64,000 nt of DNA from Torreya grandis. Its lineage: Eukaryota; Streptophyta; Pinopsida; Cupressales; Taxaceae. The stretch lies in contig JARHVA010000398.1 of assembly GCA_037957365.1 (NCBI GenBank), positions 1,057,001 through 1,121,000 of the forward strand, read 5' to 3'. How positions within the stretch are numbered: position 1 is the stretch's first letter; every line of letters begins with the position of its first letter. The position numbers were made by a program, and so were the translations under genes. The notes under the pieces were generated by a model, which had not been told where the DNA came from, searched no databases, and saw nothing but the letters and a program-made list of their open reading frames with translations. Of the stretch, positions 22,001-31,559 are shown in pieces.

Positions 22001-22745
22001 TTTATATGTAGAGGCATGTAGACAGACTGGAGGAGTTAGCATTAGAAATTAAATAGAATGTGACACAGTAGGCCCACCCTCAAAATAATAAAGGATGATG
22101 GAATCCAAAATATAATGGTGTGCCACATTCCTTTGTGCACTATGATCAGTATGGTGTGGGAAGCTCTCATCGATTGGAAGATGTTCAAGAAGGACTTGTC
22201 CCATCTAAACAATTCTATCATAGGAATCATTGAGGAAAACAAATTCATCCCACCAAACCAACTCCAATAAGAGCTGCAATGAAGAAAAGCCACTAAAGTC
22301 ATGCAACTAACCATCCATTTGAAGTAAATGCCTTTGATGAAATTTTTTACAGGTGTGACTTCATCAACAACTCCAACAACATTTTCTTAATCTCCTTCAG
22401 TTCCAAAAACACAATCTATGCTTCCACCTTTTCTCTAGGTACTGTGAAGTCAAAATTTTGAATATTTTTGAATTATTTTTAAGGAAGGCCTAAGCATTAG
22501 AAGTGGGGCCAAGATGGTTAAAAATTTGCAATGACGGTAAATTGGTACCCAATTTAGTTGAAAATCCACAACGGTAGCTAAGTAGTGCATAAGAGGTGAA
22601 GAGCAATAAAAGACACCTTAAGCAATTACCATAAGTAATGTTTTTAGACCAACCCCTCAGTGCAGGTAACTCTACTAGCTCTAGCAAAAGGCACACTTCC
22701 TACAACTTTGTCTCTGGATGAGACAACCATTTAAGTATAGGAAAG
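19007..22745 (+). pseudogene. Third ORF of Gypsy G1, central and C-terminal parts
   Basis: The frame resumes as KAPPIHSEIEENYSMASREI and runs, with one stop, through the 86-codon open block 19186-19446, reading VIDIAYRMVLQNENFNNPEF, then NIIWTKTCQYH. After stops it continues with ILHPHVPKDTLQSLG and IKVHEFPKVTTTSLPLF. 20590-21100 encodes a Lys/Glu/Ala-rich, coiled-coil-like segment (KKEAEEEKQKKQAEEVAQKK type). Further on QLKYDNVKLHHCL and GDTCHVLVDQVQGDQ appear near 21490-21580. The same block order occurs at 36430-40719 in a second Gypsy copy. Length, about 1,000 codons or more, and position suggest a structural or env-like accessory protein; function unknown. Confidence 0.6.
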
Positions 22746-23284
22746 TGTTGGTAATAAACTTAGGATTGTAAAATCGTAGAGTGTTGATGCGTGAGAAGTG
22801 TGCGATATCTATTAATTTGTATAATGTATATATTTTTATATGTATTTAACCTATGTATATATCCCAAAAGATTTTAAAATATGAAAAGACTCATTTGAGG
22901 TAGAAATGGAAAGATCGAATGCAAAGAAACATACCTTTGGAAGTTCTATATATATATTGATAAATTGTAAAGAAAAAAAGTTCCAAAATATAGAGATTAA
23001 TATAGAGATTTGATGATGGGTTTTCTGAATGTCTTTTTGTACTTGTTTTGTGTGCAATGTATACCTTATTTTGCTTACATTTGTTTGATTATATAACATG
23101 AATATCTATGTTGTATAATTCAAAGTTTACTTTTTCTGAATAAACATGTAATTTTGAACTAAATGATTTCTTGATCTTTCTATAATTTTGCTCGCATTTT
23201 GAACTTGTAGCTTACTTCACACATAAACACACATTTTCATGTTTTGATGGGTTTTATAAGAACCTCTGTTGACAGTTGAAAACA
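22746..23284 (+). repeat. Probable Gypsy LTR following the third ORF
   Basis: GGAAAG, a short polypurine tract, is followed by TGTTGGTAATAAACTT. The same junction (GGGAAAG then TGTTAGTATGGGATT) ends the second copy at 40720. A TATA-like run (TCTATATATATATTG, near 22942) lies inside. The right end is set at GTTGAAAACA and is uncertain. It could equally serve as the 5' LTR of the next Gypsy remnant. Confidence 0.5.
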
Positions 23285-24039
23285 TAACTTTCATTGAGAT
23301 GGAGTGAACTTATGAAAGGGAAGGAAGGATCCACAAATATAATGAAATTAGAGAAAAGGTAATGGCTACTAAGGATCCCTAGACGAAGGGAGGGCCTAGT
23401 CAAAGAAATGTTGTTAGGACTCATAAGAAGTAGGGAGGGTATGTGATTGGCTCACATATAGGTGAGAAACACTTGTGTATGTTTGGTGACGTTTGCATTG
23501 AAGGTCCCCAATTTGAAGAATGTTTTTGGGAAGAATATGTTTAGATCTTGAATGACGATCTAGATGAAATGGTGGGATGCACAAATGGTGAAGGAAACTC
23601 TAAATTTGATTTATTAAACATGAAAACTCATGCATGTTAAATTTAGATGAAGAAATAGATTGAGAAATGTATAGTGTTAAAATATTTAATCTAGAAGATA
23701 GTGAGAACATAGTGTTAAAATAAATTGTGATCAAGAATCACATAGAGAAAATGAGTGTGCAAATAGGGGAAGGAAGCCACACAAACTAGTTGAAGGATGA
23801 ACATTGCATTACCATCAGGAGGGGCTGATTGGTAAGGCTTTTTGGATGGTGTGATGAGTATATAATAAACTCCATAATTACAAGTTAGGGAGGCACTACC
23901 CAAAGAAGTATCAGGCTGATTTCAACTAAAGAAGTAGGGGAAACTAGTGGGTTTTGGGGAGGTGTTATGCCAAGAAGTAATATTCAACAACAAAAACAAC
24001 ATATAGTAATTTATATGATAATTTTCTATGAAATATTGA
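23285..24039 (+). other. Leader or N-terminal gag region of G2, not recognisable
   Basis: Only stop-filled frames; no domain seen on either strand. It may be leader or early gag of G2. Confidence 0.3.
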
Positions 24040-24650
24040 TGATGTTACAAGAATGTAGAGGAATTGAAGATTACGTAGACCACATACACAAATGTGAGAT
24101 TACGTGTGTGCAAAAGGATTAAATGGATTTTCAATGAAATCAAAATAGTTTTCAATAACATTGGTGGTCTGTGCACACATGTAGTATCTAAAGTGCGACC
24201 TTAATCAAATGAAGGTCAACTTTGATGAGTTTAAATATTTTCTAATGGAATTCACATCCCAAAATTTTAAAAATAGAGCATATTTACACTAAATGAAATT
24301 AAGTAGGATGCAAGAGAAAGCATGCACATTTTTTATGTGCACTTTAAATAATTATTATAAAAAATGTCTTATGAGATCCACCCATTGCACCATGTGCAAT
24401 GGTTTGTAGGTTGATTATTTCTAGCATTCAAAAGGAAACTGGTAATGAGGAATTTATCTATTCATGTGAATCACTTGGTGGTATGCTCATAATAGAAGTG
24501 GTTGGGAACTTTGATACCAAGACAAGCCCAATCATTAAGGCCCAAATTTCAGAGATGGAAACATAACTATAGACTTTGCCAACAATTTATACATAATAAG
24601 TGTCGAAAGTAGTAGGAGAATTATGTAAAGAAAAAGGTTCAAGTAATGAC
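24040..24650 (+). pseudogene. G2 gag fragment (weak)
   Basis: Scattered plus-frame pieces such as EDYVDHIHKCEIT and KACTFFMCTLNNYYKKC fit a retrotransposon gag core, and the position upstream of pol agrees. No zinc knuckle can be read with confidence. Treated as probable gag because of context only. Confidence 0.35.
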
Positions 24651-24749
24651 ATTATAGTGTGAAGTATCCAAAGGGATCATGAAATACACAATTATCATGA
24701 TCACAATAATAAGTGGGCTAAAATCACCAACCAATCCACCAAAGGTGCA

Positions 24750-25432
24750 ATCATTTTTGGGACACACACTTGATATTACCAAAAATTCATTTGTGTGTAT
24801 GCAAACATCACAACATTTATGAATAAATTATTGCACAAGCATAACAAGTTTGAATGGACCCTATAATGCCAAAATACATTAAAATTTTGAAAAAATAGAT
24901 GGTCACAACCCTAATCCTTATTTTTTAAGATTGGAGTAAAATGTTCCATGTTCATTTAGATGCATCCAGGTTTGAGATTGAGCCATGCTTGTATAAACTA
25001 AAGAAGGAGAGTTGGACCATCCAATTCACTTTGCAAGTGACAAACTATCTACACTATAAAAGAACTATACCATGAAAAAATGAGAATTATTGGCCATGGT
25101 GTTCAACCTTCATAAGTTCTATCATATTTACTGGCGAACCCATTTGAATTTTTCATGAATCACTAGGCATTGAAATATCTGGTGAACAAGTCATTACTAG
25201 GGGCAAAAATAGAAGATGGCTGAAGCTAATTCAAAATCAATGTTATGATAGGATGGGAGAATGTGGATCTAAACCAATTTATCCTTATCCAAACATTTGA
25301 GGAACCTGATGACTTGAAAGAAGATTCTTCAAATGTGCATTTGTTAAAAGTGACTGTGATCCTTGAACAATTGGAGGATATTGATACATTTTTATAATGT
25401 AATACATTCCCAAAACATTACATGGTGTAAGA
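24750..25432 (+). pseudogene. G2 pol: RT connection and RNaseH (broken)
   Basis: Translation across frames gives FLGHT, MNKLLHKHNKFEWTL and a VHLDAS-like block near 24950. Then come GELDHPIHFAS, AMVFNLHKF, and LANPFEFF with ALKYLVNKSLLGAK (25130-25210), the standard Gypsy RNaseH order. The RT palm with its YxDD box is absent: gag-like sequence runs into the connection domain. The frame is cut at 25432 by the Copia insertion within the linker to integrase. Confidence 0.75.
25428..25432. repeat. Target-site duplication TAAGA, left copy
   Basis: Directly precedes TGTTAGGG at 25433; identical to 29388-29392. Confidence 0.9.
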
Positions 25433-25820
25433 TGTTAGGGACCCCTTATCCAACGGAAGCACAATTGATTACTTTCTTATAAGCAATTAAACACGGAATT
25501 ATACCAGAATGATTAAGTAACTAGAAACTTGAGACAACAAAGAATTTGAGAGACAATACACGCTCTTGTATTAAATATTACTAGAAGAAAATACAATAAG
25601 GAAGATGCCACTTCTTCCTCCACCTCAAAGGCTTGCCACACCTCAAGACCTTCTTCCCTCTCTCTCTTGCTCAACACAACAACTCTATAGCCTGAGTTAT
25701 TATCCCCTCCTTGAATGCTTCAGCTGATCTCCTTGACCTTACACCTGTAGATCTCCTTGACCTTGCTTGCTTCAATGCTTTTACTTGCCTTCTTGATAAA
25801 TACAATACATGCCTCATGGG

Positions 25821-25831
25821 TCTTTAAATAG
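25821..25831 (-). promoter_or_regulatory. TATA-like box of the Copia LTR
   Basis: Minus-strand TATTTAAAGA about 325 bp from the LTR start, downstream of the palindrome array. This is a normal position for the U3 core promoter. The same site in the 5' LTR (near 29052) would drive the element RNA. Confidence 0.5.
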
Positions 25832-25964
25832 AATCCCATGGTTACAAAAATAGAAATCTAACTACAATAATTAGACACGTAGCTCGTGACTTAAATTAGT
25901 CATTTAACATGCAAACACTCGCTTCACTTAAATGACTGTTTGTCAACAGCAGTTCTAGAACGCA

Positions 25965-26090
25965 CAGGCGACCGACGCCGGTCCCTGCTTGCCTGGTGCT
26001 GCCGATGTCAGCCGACTAGCTGCCGTCGCCGATTGGCTTCTGCACTGCATCTGACCGACGTCGGTCATGCTACCAACGCTGGTGATTCTG
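25965..26090. promoter_or_regulatory. Array of GC-rich ACGT-core palindromes in U3
   Basis: About five units of the form RCCGAYGYCGGT stand at intervals of roughly 20-30 bp: ACCGACGCCGGT (near 25969), GCCGATGTCAGC, GCCGTCGCCGAT, GACCGACGTCGGTC (near 26051) and ACCAACGCTGGT. They lie upstream of the TATA-like box. ACGT-core palindromes are the class bound by plant bZIP factors, so an enhancer role is plausible but inferred. Confidence 0.55.
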
Positions 26091-26156
26091 AAACTCCAGC
26101 AACCTTCTTTCTTTGTGTCTACAAACAGTTAAAGCTTTTAGCTCCACACCCTAACA

Positions 26157-26170
26157 ATCTCCCACTTGGA
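26157..26170 (-). other. Polypurine tract of the Copia element
   Basis: Minus-strand TCCAAGTGGGAGAT abuts the 3' LTR. Purine-rich tracts of this form prime plus-strand cDNA in Copia elements. Confidence 0.8.
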
Positions 26171-26479
26171 GATAAATAGCTGCTACTATACCTGTACCTG
26201 TACACCATCTATTTTGTTCTCTTGGCTCTGTATCCCTCTTCAAAGTCACTCTTGAAGACCAACCACCATGCAAACCTGTGATGTTATACTTGTCACTTAT
26301 GCCGAAAGAATTTTGCTGCTCCCAAATTCTTCATGACATACTTCTGAACCAACTCTACCCTTAGCTTAGAAAACTCCCTGTATATGAAACCCTGCAACAA
26401 GTAAAACAATACAGTAACAAGATAATGTAGCTAATATTATCCAACCTGGTAAAGATAAAATACAATGGTCAAACCTCCA

Positions 26480-26660
26480 TTGTCCTGTAGCCTAATCAAG
26501 ACCATATACCATAGCCTTCTGTCTCACATGTCCATCCACTCTCTTCTCTAATATGGGAATCCATCCCTCTATCCAGTGCTTTCTTTCAGCTGACAACTCT
26601 ACCAACAAATACCTGTTTGGTTCTTCTCCAAAGACTCACACTCCTCATCCATGCCAAGCT
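26480..26660 (-). pseudogene. RT N-terminal remnant in the non-autonomous Copia element
   Basis: Minus-strand text GMDEECESLEKNQTG, then after a frameshift LLVELSAERKHWIEGWIPIL and DGHVRQKAMV, resembles the start of a Copia RT. Such a start has a M-E-E-SL-KN-TW-LV-LP block and then KW and DG-V-KAR. It shows that the element descends from a full Copia and lost integrase and the RT core. Confidence 0.45.
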
Positions 26661-26819
26661 CCCACTATTTCTGGATTCTACCTGCATTGATTCTTCCATC
26701 TTCCTAGTTCTTGACTATCAATAAGCAATATAAAGAAGGTGAACAACGAATATGAGGTTCAATTACCATTTTTGACCTCTATATGGGTGTTTGAGACTCC
26801 TTGACAGCTTGCTGTCCAC

Positions 26820-27070
26820 CCAACATCCGTTCTAGTGACCGATCTCGGCCATCTCCCAGTCTGCTCCCAACCGATGTTGATTCCTTGCACTGACCCTGAT
26901 TGCCAATGTCGTTTCCCTGGCCGACGCCGGTGTCCCACCTGCCGACGTCGGTCCTGATGACTGACGTCAGACTTCTCTTGCCCGACTCTACCGACCCTGC
27001 TGGTCTGCACATGACCGATGCCGGTATCTGGCTGACTGATGTCGGTCCCAAGTGACCAACATCGGTGTCT
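26820..27070. repeat. Second ACGT-core palindrome array near the gag-protease ORF end
   Basis: Nine or ten units of the RCCGAYGYCGGT type lie here, for example GCCGACGCCGGT (26921), GCCGACGTCGGT (26941), CTGACGTCAG (26959), ACCGATGCCGGT (27014), CTGATGTCGGT (27034) and ACCAACATCGGT (27055). CTGACGTCAG contains a perfect TGACGTCA. The array overlaps the last about 28 codons of the ORF, which ends at 26988. Confidence 0.6.
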
Positions 27071-28589
27071 GTGTGTTCCTGTAAGTGATGAAATCTTCAT
27101 CCACGAGCTCATCTTGGATCAAACCTCTGTCCATACTGCCCTGCTCAGATTTATTCAGCCCCTGTGACTGATCTCTGTCTTTCATCTCCTCCATAAACAC
27201 CAAGGCTTCTTTGTTCCTGTCAAAAGCGTCAAATTTCTTTTTCCTACAATGAACTCTATCTATGCTTTCCGAATCTGAACACATACCTTTTGAATCAAGA
27301 ACGTCCATTCCCTTCTTATTCATGTGACCAAGCCTATTAAGCCACATCTTTGAATCTATAGCTGAAGTAGATAAACCAGAAGTAGAATCAGCAATACAAG
27401 TAGATAGATAAAGAGTATCTACTTTCTTACCTCTTGCTAAAACAAGTGCGCCCTTGGTAACCTTCCAAGAATCCACTGTGAGGGTTATTGTGCATCCCTC
27501 ATCACCCAACCTTCCAACAGAAATCAAACTCTGCTTCAGAATCGGGACATGCATGACCTCCTTCAACACCCATGTGTTGTCAATCTGCAATCTCAGCTGC
27601 ACTTTCCCTTTGCCAACTATTTGACAAGGTGTACCATCCCCTAAATAAAGCACTCTAAAGTCTTCCTGTTCATACTCATGAAACAAATCTCTATTTGGGG
27701 ATGGATGAAAAGATGAACCAGAATCTAAAATCCATGATCCTACCTGACAATCCAAAGAAAGTATGAGAGCGTCCTGTACCACAATATTTGCATCCTTTGC
27801 TTCTTCAATACCTGCATGTTGATTCTCTTTATCTCTCAACCAACACTCCTTCTTTGTATGTCCTTTCTTTCCACAAAACCAGCAGGTAATACCTTTGGAC
27901 TCGGATCTCCTTCCCGACCTTGATTTCCCTTGCTTAACCTTCTCCCTTTGCCTTCCCCTGCTTTCTGCACTTAGAGCATTTTTTGATGATTCACCTATGC
28001 TTCTCCTACGTATTTCCTCATTCAAGATCACACTCACAACATCATCAACTTTTAAGATTTTAGAAGCAGATGCAGAATTACTTACTACCATAACCAAACT
28101 GTCCCAACTTTCAGGCAAAGAACATAAAATCAAGAGAGCCTTTACCTCATCATTAAAAACAATATTGACTGAAGCTAATTGGTTTACCAAACCATGGAAA
28201 TCACTGAGCTGAGTATGTACCGATCCACCTTCCTGCATTTGCAAAGTAAATAGCTGCTTCATAAGATATACCTTATTAGAAGCCGAGGGCTTTTCGTATA
28301 AATTCGCTAAGGACTTTATCAACTCTTTCATTGTCTTACACTGTGATAAGTTGGAAATCACAGACGATGCAAGGCTCAACCTTATGGAACCGAGAGCCTT
28401 CCGATCAAGAACACTCCATTCTTCATCCTTCATATCTGTGGGCTTGCATGCAACCCCACCCAACGGTAAGTACAAATCCTTCTGATACAGATAATCCTCA
28501 ATCTGCATCCTCCAATGTTGATAATTCTTGCCATTAAACTTCTCCATTCGTAGCTTACTTTCTTCTGCCATTGCTGAACTCCCACTCAA
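26988..28589 (-). CDS. Copia gag-protease polyprotein (533 aa), intact
   Basis: The longest intact frame in the window. Residues 1-200 are a Copia gag core, with FNGKNYQHWRMQIEDYL near the start and CSLPESWDSLV at about 156-166. A basic stretch precedes an exact zinc knuckle CWFCGKKGHTKKEC at about 236-249, which binds element RNA. The protease active site is WILDSGSSFH at about 286-295, with DSG intact. WLNRLGHM at about 416-423 is the start of a GAG-pre-integrase domain. Then the polyprotein is cut short by deletion, and the last part (about 460-533) is linker and palindrome-array sequence read as protein. The start ATG at 28589 lies about 60 bp after the primer site. It would form particles and mature itself but cannot copy or integrate. 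Confidence 0.9.
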   Translation of the reverse strand: MSGSSAMAEESKLRMEKFNGKNYQHWRMQIEDYLYQKDLYLPLGGVACKPTDMKDEEWSVLDRKALGSIRLSLASSVISNLSQCKTMKELIKSLANLYEKPSASNKVYLMKQLFTLQMQEGGSVHTQLSDFHGLVNQLASVNIVFNDEVKALLILCSLPESWDSLVMVVSNSASASKILKVDDVVSVILNEEIRRRSIGESSKNALSAESRGRQREKVKQGKSRSGRRSESKGITCWFCGKKGHTKKECWLRDKENQHAGIEEAKDANIVVQDALILSLDCQVGSWILDSGSSFHPSPNRDLFHEYEQEDFRVLYLGDGTPCQIVGKGKVQLRLQIDNTWVLKEVMHVPILKQSLISVGRLGDEGCTITLTVDSWKVTKGALVLARGKKVDTLYLSTCIADSTSGLSTSAIDSKMWLNRLGHMNKKGMDVLDSKGMCSDSESIDRVHCRKKKFDAFDRNKEALVFMEEMKDRDQSQGLNKSEQGSMDRGLIQDELVDEDFITYRNTQTPMLVTWDRHQSARYRHRSCADQQGR

Positions 28590-28649
28590 TCAAAAAACCT
28601 TGTGAATGACCTATAATCAAAAATAATAACCTGCTCCCTGCAAATCGTA

Positions 28650-28661
28650 GTTCTGATACCA
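28650..28661 (-). other. Primer-binding site (initiator Met-tRNA type)
   Basis: On the minus strand TGGTATCAGAAC begins two bases inside the 5' LTR end. It matches the common plant Copia site TGGTATCAGAGC except one base. Confidence 0.85.
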
Positions 28662-28663
28662 AC

Positions 28664-29387
28664 TATTAGGGACCCCTTATCCAACGAAAACATAATTTAT
28701 TACTTTCTTATAAGCAATTAAACACGGAATTATACCAAAATGATTAAGTAACTAGAAACTTGAGACAATAAAGAATTTGAGAGACAATGCACACTCTTGT
28801 ATTAAATATTACTAGAAGAAAATACAATAAGGAAGATGCCACTTCTTCCTCCACCTCAAAGGCTTGCCAAACCTCAAGACCTTCTTCCCTCTCTCTCTTG
28901 CTCAACACAACAACTCTATAGCCTGAGTTATTATCCCCTCCTTGAATGCTTCAGCTGATCTCCTTGACCTTACACCTGTAGATCTCCTTGACCTTGCTTG
29001 CTTTAATGCTTTTACTTGCCGTCTTGATAAATACAATACATGCCTCATGGGTCTTTAAATAGAATCCCGTGGTTACAAAAATAGAAATCTAACTACAATA
29101 ATTAGACACGCAGCTTGTGACTTAAATTAGTCATTTAACATGTAGACACTCACTTCACTTAACTGAATTTTCGTCAATAGTAGTTCTGAAATGCACAGGC
29201 GATCGACACTGGTCCCTGCTTGCCTGGTGCTGCTGACGTCGGCCGACTAGCTGCCGTCACCGGTTGCCTTCTGAATTGCATCTGACCGACATCGGTCATG
29301 CTGCTGATGCCAGTGATTTTGAAACTCCAGCAACCTTCCTTCTTCATGTCTGTAAATAGTTGAAGCTTTTAGCTCCACACCCTAACA
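28664..29387 (-). repeat. 5' LTR (right) of the non-autonomous Copia element
   Basis: 724 bp, same as 25433-26156, with its plus-strand TG start decayed to TA. The palindrome array in U3 (about 29196-29320) shows many C-to-T and G-to-A type differences from the left copy. The TATA-like box is near 29052. Confidence 0.92.
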
Positions 29388-29392
29388 TAAGA
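29388..29392. repeat. Target-site duplication TAAGA, right copy
   Basis: Directly follows CCCTAACA at 29387; identical to 25428-25432. Confidence 0.9.
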
Positions 29393-30600
29393 CAAGAAAA
29401 AACTAGTTTCAAAAACCCTACCATTCAACATTACCAATGGATTTATCTATAAGACATGTAAAGTTGATGTCCTTTGCATGGGTGGATTTATAGTATAGAA
29501 GAGTGCACATGTTGAATGAATCTCATAAAGGGGTAATAGGAGACCATTTCACATGATAAATGATTATAAAGAAGATACTATTTAGTGGAATATGGTGTTT
29601 TATAGTGTTTTAAGATGCACATTAAGTTGGAAAGAATTGTGATGTATGTCGACACATTAAAAATCTAAATCACTTGGATGAGATGCCATTCAACCCATTT
29701 ATCGCAATGTAACCTTATGAACAATGGGGGATAGAATTTGTAGAGCCTATTACTCCACCATATAAATGATCAAATGCCCAATATATCATCATTACGACAA
29801 AATATTTAACAAAGTGGTTTGTCATAGTTATGACTCTTAGCTGTGGGCTAACTGTAAAATTCATCTATCAAAATGTTATAACTAGGTTTGGTTGCCCTAA
29901 AAAACTAATTAGTGACATAGCACACATTTCCTCAATATTACCATAAATACCTTGACAATTAAATTCATGATATCACACTAGAATAGTATTTCATGCCATC
30001 CATAAGCCAATGACCATGTTGAATCATCAAATAAGGTATTTAGAAAAATGCTAACATAGATTTTTAATGTGAAAATATATGATTGGGAAGATCACATCTT
30101 TGTAATACTTTGGGAATATAGGAACAATTACAAGCATGTGATGGGATACACTCCATTTCATTTGGTTTTTGGAATGGAATTAGTTATTATAATTAAATAC
30201 CATGTTCCTAGATTGTCCATTGAAATTTTTACTCAGCTTGGTGATAAAAAATCCATGGAAAATTGGTTGCCATAATTGACTCACATGGAGGAAACATGAT
30301 GAATGGATAGTTTGAATAAAAAAGTGCAGAAGCACAACTAGAAGGCCTGACATGATTGCAACTTGTGATCAAAGGAGTTTCAAACACAACAATTAGAACT
30401 CTTATATGCAATAAGATTCAAAGTGCACCTAGGAAAGTTACAAATTTAGTGGAAGGGGCCATGCATATTCAACCATATAACAAGGCACCATTATGTTATG
30501 ATATTTTCAAGGTGATATTATACCAACTAGGGTGTATGGTAGTAGGCTCAAGCCTTATCACAAATAAAAAAATAGAGCATGTGGGAACACAAATATAAGT
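29388..30600 (+). pseudogene. G2 integrase (broken)
   Basis: Resumes the G2 pol frame after the Copia element. Text includes LPFNITNGFIYKT, CDVCRHIKNLNHLDEMPFNP (zinc-finger end), EQWGIEFVEPITP and YIIITTKYLTKW (core, first Asp region decayed), FIYQNVITRFGCPKKLISD, and later HKPM and WEYRNNYKHVMGYTPFH. A last open frame at 30356-30598 is the C-terminal tail (KVTNLVEGAMHIQPY). Stops and frameshifts occur throughout. Confidence 0.8.
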
Positions 30601-31559
30601 GCCAGATGGTACATTTACAGTAGGATTTCCATTTTTTGCAAGTGTGGTAGCATAACATAGTAGAGTAGAAAAGTAATAGTAGTATATTAGATATCAAGTA
30701 GAAGAATAGGATGCATCATTGAAAAAATAATAAAGAAAAGGACACATGGGATAGACATGTTCTTAGTACCATAATCAATGGCAAGGGTAGATCATATTAC
30801 TGAGAGGAATATGGAAAAACCTCGTAAATTAATTAAGTCTGAAAACAAAGTGTGAGATAAGGCAAACTAAACATAAAATAAGGCAAAATAACAAGTGAGA
30901 TTAAAATTAATAAAGCGATTTATATTAAGGCATAAAGAATTAATATGGAATTTAATTTTTCTAGCAATCTAATCGATAAATAACTCCTCAAAAGGAAATA
31001 TTTTGAAAAAAATGGCAGCGTATCACATCACCTAATATCTCAATTGGGAAACTACAAAAGTGGCAAGTCTCAACTCAACAAAGAATAATAAAATTAATGC
31101 AAACAAAATTTGGCTTAAGAAGTAGCTCAATGGTTCTTAAAAAGGAAGCATAGTTTATCCATAAAATGGGTACAAGGGGGTACAACCATACTTTGTTAAT
31201 ATTAACAAGCTTGCACAGGTGTAGTTTAAAGTGTCTAAATTTGGAGATATTTTTATACAAAGGAGAAAGGGAAGATTAGGATGTAAGATAAATTATGAAT
31301 GTCTATGGACAATGTGGGGAGGGAAAATATTTCAAATGCAAAAGGCTTGAGTGAAATAACTGACCAATAAGAAGAATACATGATGGTTGCATCATATGAC
31401 CCATTATGGTGTTTTTGAGTGATGTAGAGAAAGAGGAGATGGGGACAAGATTTGTGTTGTACCAAACCTGATGGAATGATCATGTTCCCTTTGAATTCAT
31501 TGATGAGGTTAATGCAAATTGGTTTGTATATGGGGACATCTCACTTGCTGTGGGTGAGC
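30601..31559. other. No recognised feature
   Basis: AT-rich, short stop-bounded frames only. It may contain the decayed 3' LTR of G2, but no partner repeat was found. Confidence 0.4.

Larger units (their letters stand above)
1..23284 (+). mobile_element. Old Ty3/Gypsy element G1, interrupted by four insertions, left end outside window
   Basis: Plus-strand fragments appear in a consistent order: gag zinc knuckle, aspartic protease, gag-like block, reverse transcriptase, RNaseH, integrase, a long third ORF, then a probable 3' LTR. They are separated by four insertions, at 1118-6105, 7382 to about 11870, 15127-15584 and 17424-19006. Two of the insertions (the first and the solo LTR) have perfect target duplications that, when removed, join the Gypsy reading frame exactly. 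That supports one host element rather than several adjacent ones. Every domain carries stops and frameshifts, so the element is dead. The right boundary and the assignment of all parts to a single copy are inference; the 5' LTR is not in the window. Confidence 0.65.
25433..26156 (-). repeat. 3' LTR (left) of the non-autonomous Copia element
   Basis: 724 bp, TGTTAGGG to CCCTAACA. On the minus strand U3 runs from 26156 downward, with a GC-rich palindrome array at about 25965-26090 and a TATA-like TATTTAAAG at 25821-25831. Confidence 0.92.
25433..29387 (-). mobile_element. Non-autonomous Ty1/Copia element with intact gag-protease ORF
   Basis: Complete element of 3,955 bp. It has two LTRs of exactly 724 bp, a TAAGA target duplication, a primer site complementary to initiator Met-tRNA, a polypurine tract, and one 533-aa ORF for gag and protease. 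Integrase and nearly all RT are deleted; only an RT N-terminal trace remains at about 26480-26660. It would need integrase and RT from a related Copia element to move. By eye the two LTRs differ at roughly 50 of 724 positions, mostly transitions, with no indels. It is therefore young compared with its host element but not new. Confidence 0.92.
23285..30600 (+). mobile_element. Second Ty3/Gypsy remnant (G2), split by a Copia element
   Basis: Plus-strand gag remnants (about 24040-24600) are followed by RNaseH (24750-25432) and, after a nested Copia element, by integrase (29388-30300). The reverse transcriptase between gag and RNaseH is missing. The TAAGA duplication flanking the Copia element joins the two halves of the pol frame. 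Stops and frameshifts are frequent. Confidence 0.65.

Noticed and set aside
27895..28212. 105-codon plus-strand frame
   Set aside because: Shadow of the intact minus-strand gag-protease ORF.
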